Assembly (NCBI GenBank): GCA_963989245.1
Contig: OZ022345.1
Location: 48,448,217 to 48,512,216 of the forward strand
Source: Nansenia antarctica
Taxonomy: Eukaryota > Chordata > Actinopteri > Argentiniformes > Microstomatidae
DNA: 64,000 nucleotides
Reading direction: 5' to 3'
Both the position numbers and the translations under genes were made by a program. Position 1 is the first letter of the stretch. Each line of letters opens with the position of its first letter. Positions 29,329 to 37,246 of the stretch are shown here, piece by piece. The notes beneath the pieces were generated by a model that did not search any database, was not told where the DNA came from, and worked only from the letters and a program-made list of their open reading frames with translations.

Positions 29329-30190
29329 GCACACACTCTCTTGCGCACACACTCACGTGCGCGCACACTCTCTCTCTCTCTCTCGCGCAAACACGTACAT
29401 ACCCTCTCTCTTTATCCATCACTCAGGGGCTTGTGTTCATTGATTCCTTCCCCTCTCTCTCTTCCTCTCCCTCCCTCCCTCTCTCGCTCGCTCCCTCCCT
29501 CGCTCCCTCCCTCCCTGTGTGGTTAGTGTGAGCCCTGACTGTTGAATGAAAAACTGTGCTGCAGTGTCTCCTGCAGACACACACACATTCTCTTTCTTCC
29601 CTCCGCAGGTTAATTCAATTACGTGTGCGTCTCTCTTGATGCTGTGGACTGAGGGGTTGTTGTGAGCCTTCACTGCTGCAGTTCAACTTTGTAACAAACC
29701 AACACATGGTACAAACACCACCCGGATCAACAAAATATATCACAACAACATTCATCCAACACTTAGCTTTAAAAAAAGGGGGAAGAGAGAGAGGAAATAT
29801 TTTGAGGAAATGATCAAAAATAATAAGAAAATGGGGGGCAGAAGGGTGAAAGGGAGAGTAGGGGAGAGGAAGAAAATAGTGATTGAGTAGAGGAGGGAGA
29901 CAACAGGGGAGAGGGAGAGATAGAGGACAAAGGCAGGATATTGACGATGGAGGACAGAGATGATGGGAATGAGAGAGAGGGAGCTCAGGAAGTCGCCGGG
30001 GAGCTGAAGGACAGAGAGATGTGCGTGGAGAGGAAGATGCCGGCGGCGACAGAGGCAAGGAGGGTATGATGAGGAGAGGGAGAGGGAGGAAGAGAGAGAG
30101 AGAGATAGACCAGGTGATTAGGCAAAGGATCGAGACCTGAAAAAGATATGAGCAGAGGACAAAATGATGAGGCTGGAAGAGCGCACAAGA

Positions 30191-30226
<36 letters not shown>

Positions 30227-30378
30227 CGGAGAGAGAGAAAGAAAGAGATGTAGCGTTTCTTGATTCTGACCTGGTTCTGTGGCAGCGGGGGCTGGCTCTG
30301 GGCATCGGGCGCCTGGCCCTGGCCCTGGCCCTGGCTGTCGTTGCCACCCACCGGAGAGCCACGCGTAGTGGCCGTCAT
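2335..30378 (-). CDS. usp9x: USP9X, ubiquitin-specific protease 9 (FAM), complete coding region
   Basis: USP9X is a very large cytoplasmic deubiquitinase that removes ubiquitin from many substrates. Translated pieces match vertebrate USP9X nearly end to end. Coding exons in transcript order: 30271-30378, 28255-28400, 27999-28078, 27627-27739, 26452-26670, 25290-25405, 24871-25122, 24504-24642, 24147-24299, 23837-23941, 22643-22849, 22337-22473, 20760-20893, 20492-20582, 20034-20147, 19542-19770, 18461-18556, 18113-18324, 17670-17910, 17123-17272, 16889-17009, 16599-16729, 16162-16440, 15795-15920, 15458-15595, 13535-13701, 13129-13237, 12555-12701, 12302-12448, 11911-12118, 11413-11633, 10691-10881, 10325-10498, 10048-10189, 9108-9867, 7857-7980, 7513-7738, 6990-7119, 6664-6849, 6280-6500, 5981-6069, 5552-5708, 5141-5353, 2807-2905, 2335-2580. 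All have GT donors and AG acceptors, and the lengths sum to 7,794 nt, giving 2,597 aa against about 2,550-2,570 in human. The start is the ATG of [12 protein letters not shown], the known vertebrate N-terminus. No frameshift or stop was seen. A USP9Y-type paralogue is unlikely outside mammals. Confidence 0.96.
2906..5140 (-). other. USP9X penultimate-region intron (2.2 kb)
   Basis: AT-rich sequence between coding exons, with a short GT run at 3473-3493. I recognise no mobile element, RNA or additional exon in it. Confidence 0.6.
7981..9107 (-). other. USP9X intron (1.1 kb) 3' of the main catalytic exon
   Basis: No recognisable exon. Small open frames here have no homology that I can see. The sequence at 8560-8930 is GC-richer and looks like a decayed repeat, but I could not define ends. 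Confidence 0.5.
9108..11633 (-). CDS. usp9x: USP9X exons encoding the USP peptidase core (C19)
   Basis: Five exons (11413-11633, 10691-10881, 10325-10498, 10048-10189, 9108-9867) carry the catalytic domain. The Cys box, [20 protein letters not shown], lies in the first of these, with the nucleophile at about residue 1570. The QLKRFDYD motif and the His box ([16 protein letters not shown], His at about residue 1883) lie in the 760-bp exon, followed by the WNAYILFYE segment that holds the third catalytic residue. Paired cysteines in ICQGC and CEKC fit the zinc-binding finger of USP enzymes. All catalytic residues are present, so the enzyme should be active. The acidic loop after the Cys box ([12 protein letters not shown]) is also present. 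Confidence 0.95.
9878..9957 (+). repeat. Hexanucleotide (CAGACA)n tract near the acceptor of the main USP exon
   Basis: Imperfect CAGACA/GACACA repeat starting about 10 bp from the 760-bp exon edge. In the transcript it is TGTCTG-rich and supplies the pyrimidine tract. Confidence 0.9.
11328..11407 (+). repeat. (CACGCG)/(CA)n microsatellite in a USP9X intron
   Basis: A CGCACG run followed by CA, starting within a few bases of the donor of the Cys-box exon (exon edge 11413). Confidence 0.95.
11695..11760 (+). repeat. Fragment of a common teleost interspersed repeat
   Basis: Contains catttagtggatgccctt followed by tatccaaagcgacttacaa, a phrase very common in fish genomes as part of SINE-like repeats. 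A degenerate reverse copy occurs at about 13070-13100. Family name not assigned. Confidence 0.5.
12831..13051. mobile_element. hAT-type MITE in a USP9X intron
   Basis: 221 bp with inverted termini tagggttgccaac and gttggcaacccta-like, flanked by the near-perfect 8-bp duplication catggggc / catgtggc (12823-12830 and 13052-13059). A C-run sits in the interior. No coding capacity. Confidence 0.82.
13459..13528 (+). repeat. (CA)n microsatellite at a USP9X splice donor
   Basis: On the minus strand the intron starts GTACGTACGTGTGTG and runs straight into the repeat. Confidence 0.95.
13747..14940. mobile_element. Inverted-terminal-repeat element in a USP9X intron, with nested repeat
   Basis: The left end cccaatcccatttcac (then ctcttgcccctac) and the right end (reverse) cccaatcccatttctt (then tttacccctacccc) are inverted copies. 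Inside, at 14372-14827, a second inverted pair occurs (cctatgttcccc at one side, ggggaacatagg at the other). No clear target duplication was found for either, and no transposase. Confidence 0.6.
15458..30378 (-). CDS. usp9x: USP9X N-terminal helical-repeat half
   Basis: The exons from 30271-30378 to 15458-15595 encode about residues 1-1279, a mostly alpha-helical region (examples: [40 protein letters not shown]). In USP9X this part forms a helical-repeat scaffold for substrate binding. The extreme N-terminus is Gln/Gly-rich ([14 protein letters not shown]) with two extra GQ pairs relative to human. The next exon is acidic and Pro-rich. Conservation is high, with only conservative substitutions visible. 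Confidence 0.85.
16048..16157 (+). repeat. (AG)n-rich tract at a USP9X splice donor
   Basis: Purine tract ending 4 bp before exon 16162-16440 (polypyrimidine in the transcript). Confidence 0.93.
17670..17910 (-). CDS. usp9x: USP9X exon encoding the internal ubiquitin-like domain
   Basis: This 241-bp exon encodes a beta-grasp-like stretch ([20 protein letters not shown] followed by [20 protein letters not shown]) at about residues 885-965. It matches the ubiquitin-like domain known in the N-terminal half of USP9X. It is flanked by a Ser/Asp/Pro-rich linker exon (17123-17272, with [16 protein letters not shown]) that is likely flexible. The intron immediately upstream in the transcript carries an AG-rich microsatellite (17937-17985). 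Confidence 0.85.
18071..18107 (+). repeat. (TCTG)n microsatellite at a USP9X splice donor
   Basis: Tetranucleotide repeat ending about 6 bp from the exon edge at 18113. Confidence 0.93.
20894..22336 (-). other. USP9X intron (1.4 kb)
   Basis: AT-rich intronic sequence with no recognisable feature. Confidence 0.55.
23440..23805. mobile_element. hAT-type MITE in a USP9X intron
   Basis: 366 bp beginning cagggttcct and ending gggaaccctg, flanked by tagaga (23434-23439 and 23806-23811). The CAGGGTTCC terminus followed by TTTAGACC-rich sub-terminal sequence is common in fish hAT derivatives. Confidence 0.75.
28219..28250 (+). repeat. (GT)n microsatellite forming a USP9X intron start
   Basis: On the minus strand the donor reads GTACACACAC and merges with the repeat. 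Confidence 0.95.
28401..30270 (-). other. USP9X intron between coding exons 1 and 2
   Basis: Contains GT runs (28843-28870, 29005-29052), CT-rich tracts (29290-29325 and 29450-29516) and an AG run (30196-30223) adjacent to the first coding exon. Otherwise unrecognised. Confidence 0.6.
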
Positions 30379-30545
30379 GCTCGCCACAGGGCAGATCTTG
30401 GCAATCTTGGCCTCTTAGGAAGCACTGGCCAGAAGGGAAATCACAACCGCCTCAGCCTTGGAGCAGAGGGAGGAGAGCCCGAGCGTGCGAGAGAGGGACA
30501 GAACCACCTGGAGAGCTGGACGGGCCGCTGAGACCATTGCATAAC
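30379..30545 (-). other. usp9x: USP9X 5' UTR part of exon 2
   Basis: The exon that holds the start codon extends upstream to an acceptor whose plus-strand form is ctggagagg, right after position 30545. The ATG at 30376-30378 is preceded by GTGGCGAGC, an acceptable initiation context. No longer in-frame N-terminus is needed, because the homologous protein begins with MTATTRG. Confidence 0.7.
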
Positions 30546-33218
30546 CTGGAGAGGAGAGACGAGAGACGGTTAGGGTGCATTATAATGTCTGTTACCTACA
30601 GCTTAAACCAAGCCAATCAAGGCTGCATTCTCACTAGCAAACGTACCATGGCACGACTGCCACAGGGACATGGTTCCCTACCAACGCTACAGGTGGAGGA
30701 CCTGTACATATCAGTGGGGGCAACCAGTGTTAAGAGACACTGGTGAGGTTGATGAGCATATGATAAAGAGCTTAGCTCCATAGGAGGAGGATACTTGGGG
30801 CATATATCCTCAAGTCTCTAAAACCTGTTACACCAACTTTGGGCTGCTGAAAATTCCAGACGGATCAGCTGAAAACTTGGCATGGGTTGGTGAGATATCA
30901 GTATGACGACCATTGAAACATAACATCACCTGCCAATTCAGCACTTTGGTACAAGTTAGACTGCCTAATCAACAACACATCTAGCATACACAAACAGGCA
31001 CATACATCTCAGCATTTGATGACGGTTCAATGCAAGGCCTGGCCATGCCTCCCCAGGAAGTTTACAAAAGTACTGGTTGATGTCAGCTTGGTAGGAGTAC
31101 AGGTGAAAAGAAAAATGAGTGACAACATTGCCAGCAATTGAGGGAAGAGAGGGAAAAATAACAATCAACAGATGGAAAGAATTCCTCCACTCAGCATTAA
31201 AGCTGCCAGAAAGCATGTTCCGAAGGGCTGTAAACGTACTGAGAGCAACACCCTCTCCAGTTATGACAGCATGACTGACACCACAGGCCTGACAGGAGAA
31301 GAAGTGCATTCAGAACCTGCTACATATGGTAAAGCTGGTTCGTAATTTTCATGCAAACATTTTAGCATTTTATTCGACACAAAACAAGCATGAAGACAAG
31401 GCTTTTTGTCTAGCTAAAATCACTGCAATTAAACTTAACAGGGCGAAGCTTATTGATTGTTGAATCTTGATGCTCAATGTATGCAACATGACCAGCGAGA
31501 AAACCTATTAATAGTCAAGTGGCTTATTAACGTGAGTTGTGTGCATGCTAAAGTGGTTCCATCAGGTCAATATATCAGATTTTCTTAATATTCCTCCCCA
31601 AAGTCTGTACGGCATTGACCATCCAGAAAGATGTCTCCTAAATATGTACATTGAAGAACCACCGAACCCAACAAAAGCCTTTGTTCAGTAAGAAATCCCT
31701 AATCTCCGGTCCAATCTTCATCGGTGCGAGTTGAGATCAGACGCAAACCATGCACGGAAAACAACTATTATAATAAAGAAAAGGAGGGTGACGTCATATA
31801 AAAACTGTTAAGCATCACTAACTGACGTTTGCATAGGCCTTCAATGTGATGGAAATGTGAGTGACATCATACTGCTGAGTGCTTTTCCTAATGCCATAAA
31901 ACTCTGACCAGAGAGGAAACTTGTCCGGCAGGCTTGAAACCACATGAAACCTGTTTCGACTTTCAGATACCGTCATTCCAGGGAACATGTCAGTATTCTA
32001 ACTCTGGACACCATAATGGGAAGACACCATGATTTTGTGAGTTTCAGGCAAGTCTGAGGATTTCCTGCAGTAACCATGGGATCTGTTGGCAAGGAAGCAG
32101 GATAGATGTGCTCATCCTTGCCTTTTTCTCTTTACTTTCATAATCTCTTCCAGACCACAGAACCTTTGGATGAAACACAAATGTACAAATGTATGGACTG
32201 TTTCCCCCTTGCCTTGAGGACATCTGCTCAACCACTTTAAGAAACAAAATACATTTGTTGAGGAAATAAAAACAACAAGTCAACATCTAGCCTACCTAAT
32301 AAACACATCTTTAACATCACTCACACCCATCAACAGCAGTTTTATTCTGAGCATTCTCCCTGCAGCTAAAAGGTCCTATCTGTTTGATAACCACAACACG
32401 CACGCTGACCTCCAATGAGCCAACAAAGCCCAGCTACGGAGGACACATGAGGCCATGAGCCATAATGATGAGCATTGTTTACTCTCCCTCCACCCATCTA
32501 AAAGTCTGGCTGCAGTCAGTCGGCTGCCCAGAGACACCAGTCGCCTCGTCTGTGGTCTGACAGATAAACAAAATGACTGGAAATCTACACCAGCATCGGA
32601 CAAGAGGGTTTCATCATGCATTACTAAACATCATATTTCCCTTAAAAAGACAAGCCCTGGTGCACAGCCACATATTTAGACCTAAACAGGATCTGGCAGA
32701 CAATTGCAAATAATTCAAACCAGTAGAACTGTGACTGTGACAAAGTAGGCCTATATGTAATGTCATTAAAAAACCACGGCAGCTGCACTGATCATGTAGG
32801 CTAGTGCTGTACAGATGTGGACACAAACTGATCGACACCTGACTGCTTGATTTTATGTATACATATATCACAATACTCATGCGGCAATCAACTGCTCAAG
32901 AACAGCTTTGTCATCCTGACAGGACAAGACCCGTCATCATCATCACTATACTGACTCTGAACTCAGGTCTTGCATAAAACACCATTTGATTAGTGATCAA
33001 ACATACTCTTACGCAGTTACCAACTGTGAGCCTGCACATTTGCTATGTTATGAAGATGCATGGGTGTGGTACCACCCTTTAAACATATTCAACTGTTATA
33101 TAGGCCTATATATCTATATACACATACTTATGCTAAGTAATTTGACTGAACTTTAAGGTAGTGAAACTGGGACATTTCCTGTCCCTTTTGCAGGTGGTTG
33201 TTGACATCAGAAGATTTC

Positions 33219-33336
33219 GTCTCAGTGATGAGTAGAGCTCTTGCAGTAGTTGATCACTTATTTCAAATAAGTCACTTATTGATCACTTATTTCAAATAAG
33301 TGATCAACTTGCAAGAGCTCTACTCATCACTGAGAC
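33219..33336. repeat. Long palindrome (118 bp) in USP9X intron 1
   Basis: The left arm gtctcagtgatgagtagagc (then tcttgcagtagttgatcact) is mirrored on the other strand by the right arm ending gctctactcatcactgagac. A short interior repeat of cttatttcaaataag, itself palindromic, sits at the centre. The transcript would fold into a strong hairpin. Confidence 0.9.
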
Positions 33337-34991
33337 ACAGTCCAATGTTCGTCCACAACAACATTAAGACACTACACTCAAATCTGGAACTAAAATCAAT
33401 CATGTAATACAGTCAATCCACAGTAAGTATCTGACAAATGGACATGAAATAATACGATACAGGCCTCCAGCTTTGAGACATGGAGGTCATCCCTCTGTTT
33501 AACATCCAGCCACTCACTCGCTGCTGCAACACAAGAAGTGCTGCTGTTATTGTTGAGGCCTGTCTGTTGAGGACTTTAAATCTCACAAGCTTGATCAGCT
33601 GGGGTGGACCAAAAGATCTCTGATGAAACGTGTCTACCGATCATGCCATCTTCCAAATCAAATGACAGGGGTGGGCGGGGGGGGGGCATAGACTGAAAAC
33701 AAACACTTGTAAAACTCTCGACTCATTGAACGACTTGTGCGAAATTGTGCTCATGACATTTAATAGGTGTCAAATGTCTGTACCCCACACTGATCTAGCT
33801 AGCAATCTCTAGCTTCCTATTCTCATATCCCACAAGTATTTGACTCAAATGTTCCTCAAACATTACTGTTGGACGAGCTAACATAATCATACTTCTGCAA
33901 GTTTAGAGAACATCTGTAGATCCAACATCAATGATGCTTCTTCATCTTAACATAAAAGACTTCCCTTCCGCAACCAAGTCAACTTAGCATACAGCTAGCT
34001 CGTCCAGAGACCTCTGTCTGAGTGTCTGTGCTTCCAAAAATGACACTGCCCTCCCAAATCAGAGGCTGTGTGAATCACACACTCGGGGATAAAAACACAC
34101 TCAAGGTTAAAAACATATCCATAGCATATTATTGTTGCGGCTGGCTAGCTTATAAAAGCCCGAGTTTACACGGCGATCCGCCCCTTGTCTGAAGGCCTAG
34201 TTTCAGGCCTGTGTGGCCCGGGCTGGGCTAGTCAGCTAACGTTAGCGCAAAACCGACAAGTAAAAAGCAGCGTTTACTTACTCACTCCTCTGTGTGCTAA
34301 TATCTCCAGCTATTTTAAATGGGATGAAGTCCATTCGGGCTCATTTCACCCTCACTTCACCCTCTAACCAGCTAACTAATGTATTTAGCTAGCTGCTAAC
34401 TTAACTCTTGTCAGTTTAGCTAGGTAAGATCAAGGCCGTGGGGATGGACATTTTATAGGGTTAGCTAGTGGCTACCTAGCAAGTTCGCTAGCTTCCCCTT
34501 AGCAAGATCAACATCAACTCAACCATAACATAGTTAGTCGTCTGGGCAAAGCTAGTCTTAGCTAAAGTCACTCATTCGCAGTATCGACCCAGGCTTTTAC
34601 TGTTCACTGGCCCTGGTACTGCCCAGACAAACTAAACTAGCTGTCTTTAACAAGCTAAGCTAACTGCAGGATGCTAGCTAACGTTCCGCTGACAACTGAC
34701 ACTTGTTCTGTCCCCCTGTCTGTCAGGGACTAGTGTCAGTTACTTGTCGCTTATCTTACTCTCTTTTAACAGAACATGCACGTCTAAATATCGCTCTGAA
34801 ATTATTCAATTATGAACCAACGTCATTATTCAGGTCAGGTATTTAGATACGTTGATACGAAATGTTCAAACAAAAGAAAACGCAGTCAAGCTAAGCTAAC
34901 GTTCTCAAGTCAGCTGCCGTTGTACCTGCATCCACCAGCTGACTAGCGCTAACGTTAGCGACGTGTGCTAAGCTAGCGAGCTAACACTTAC

Positions 34992-35300
34992 CAGGAATTT
35001 GATAGTACTTCCTTCCCCCTCTTATTCACCGAGCTAAGTCCAGCGTTGACGCGATAAGTGTAGTTGTTTAAATATGACCTAGAAACCCAACGTAGACCTA
35101 TGTTATGCTATTTTCGTTTCGAGGCTTTAACTGCCTTAGTTAGAATGGTCTGGTTTCCTTTGGGGGTTTTTTGTCAGCAGCTCTTGGGTGTTTTTCCTGC
35201 GTCACCAGCGCGGTGTAGCAGCCCCCCCAACACTGTCAGCTCTCAGGTCCCAGTCAGACACAACTGAACCCGCTTCAATATGGCGGAGAGCGCAGTCCAC
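34992..35300 (-). other. usp9x: Probable non-coding first exon and promoter of USP9X
   Basis: A strong splice donor (GTAAGT, minus strand) abuts position 34992. The sequence upstream of it is GC-richer and contains an ATGGCGG motif (plus strand 35280-35286) resembling a YY1/initiator site typical of housekeeping promoters. The right limit is a guess from that motif. The transposon block starts only about 330 bp further upstream. Intron 1 (30546-34991) holds a long palindrome and otherwise unrecognised sequence. Confidence 0.55.
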
Positions 35301-36148
35301 CCGAAACACACGTCGCGCATCTAAACAGAAACAGAAGCCTAATATATAATAATATAACGACTTTACGAACTCCAACTCGAGCCGAATAGACCTTCTGTCG
35401 AGAACAAGAACTCCTCAAATGGAACCCGTTGCTGAATGATATAGATTAAAAAAATGTGTCTATGGATTGTTGAATCCAGGCCCCACACACTGGATTCACG
35501 GCTCCGAGTTTTTTCTCAAACACAGTAGTGGTAGTGGTAGTTCAGTTAAAAGAGGGGTTCGTAAAGGCTACTTTACCGCCTCCTATCGTCATGGATCTGG
35601 TCAGATCAGATTGTAATACTAGCTACACTTTGCACCAGGGGCGGATTTAGAATTGTAGGAGATCCGGGGCTTAGCCCAGAGGGAGAATATAATGTGCGCG
35701 CAGAGCATACCTGTCAACCCTCCCGTTTTCCCCAGGATTCTCCCGTATTTTACCTTTCTTTCCCGCTGTGCTCCCGTTTTAATATTTTCCTGTAAATCTC
35801 CCGTATTTTTAACCTATAATATAATCTAATTTAACACTTAATTGTTAGACGTTGGCGCATGCGCACAATCTTTATATCCATGTCGGAGTTGACTTGTTTC
35901 CGCTCGTTTCTTGGGCTGCGTTCGTAATTTTGCTCTGAGAGTGCCGGAACGCACACTAGGTGCAACGTCATAAAGGGACCAAGTAATTTGATTGGACAAG
36001 AGACATTCCATGAGTGGTGATCAGATTTCCAGAGCGTATTTACGAACGCAGCCTCGGTTATCTCCGTTTTGAAATGATCGCTGGTAGCATTGCGCCGCTC
36101 TTTTCCCATTGACATCATGGTGTCAAGTAATGTATAAATAAATGTGCT

Positions 36149-37208
36149 TGTTGTGAAGGCCCACAGTTTTAGAGCCAGTTTTAGTTTCCCCGAAATCAGC
36201 CCTTCTGCCCCAGTTATTTACTTTGTTATTTTCTATACTATTAATATACGTTTCGTGAAGTGTATGTATTATTCTTGTAATGTTTATGCATATGTTTGAT
36301 GACGTAGTATCCGGGGTGTGTCCGTGACCCGGATGCTACGTTCGGTGGTGTATATATAAGAAACGGAAGTAGTCCGCGAGTGAGTGTGATGAGAAGCAGA
36401 ACGAGAGAGAAGCAGAACGAGAGAGAGTAACGCGAAGTCAATGTAAGATGGCGGATTCAGTACGACGCACACCGTGCAGAAGCTGAGGACGCCAGGAAAG
36501 CGATTATTGAGTGTACCACTGTAGCCCGTTTAGTTGTGTTCCCGTTGGACCGCCTTGCCAGCAGCCGGCTGTTCAACGTTGGACCAAGCGAGACGCCAGC
36601 GGGACATAATCGTCGCCTCCACGAGCGGACTGCGATCGAACACTGACTCCAGCGGAGCTTCGACGCGGACCACCGGACTTGGGCCCTTCACCTCGTGGTG
36701 GACCACGAAGACGGCCCTTTCCCTCCGCGTTGCTACGTCCCCCCCCCTTTCGTCGGCTAACTTCATCGACGCACATGCCATCCAACCAGGCCTCAACGCG
36801 CACCACAACCCTGGACTATAAGCCTGTTCAGGCCAGAGACTATCAGTGAGTGATTGAGTGTGTGTGTGGCCGGCGGGAGGGAATGTATATATATGGGGAT
36901 GTATACAACCGTCATGTAAATAAATGTGTTGTTCATATGTGATACTGTTACCGTGTGTTAGTTGTTTGTAGGCTAATGCTAATGCTAATTTGTAGGCTAA
37001 TGCTAATGCTAAGTACAAGGCTAATGCTAATGCTAATTCCATGCTAATGCTAATTCCGTGCTAATGCTAACGATAGTAACTGCTAGTCTAACGGTTTGCT
37101 GGCGCCCCCTGCCTGTATCCTCCTACACTGCCTATTTAGCTTTAGAGTTAGTTAGATAGCCAGCCCCTTCCTAAATTATACAGTCCTTTCAGCTACTCCC
37201 TGGCTACA
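36149..37208 (+). repeat. BEL/Pao 5' LTR
   Basis: A TG...CA LTR of 1,060 bp. A TATA box (tatatataag) lies at 36351-36360, an AAGATGGCGG motif at 36445-36454 in the presumed leader, and an AATAAA poly(A) signal at 36919-36924. This suggests U3 of about 230 bp, R of about 560 bp and U5 of about 265 bp. A short AATGCT-type repeat fills 36972-37066. ORFs inside the LTR appear fortuitous. Confidence 0.92.
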
Positions 37209-37210
37209 AT

Positions 37211-37227
37211 TGGTCCTTCGAGCCGGA
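37211..37227 (+). other. Primer-binding site complementary to tRNA-Tyr
   Basis: Two bases after the 5' LTR, the 17 bases tggtccttcgagccgga are complementary to the 3' end of vertebrate tRNA-Tyr including CCA. The next bases diverge. This fixes the LTR boundary and the direction of the element. Confidence 0.85.
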
Positions 37228-37246
37228 TAGGTAGTGTAGTGATAGC

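Noticed and set aside
36530..37042. 170-codon minus-strand frame in the 5' LTR, repeated in the 3' LTR
   Set aside because: Lies wholly in LTR sequence including an AATGCT repeat, with no homology. It is duplicated only because the LTR is.
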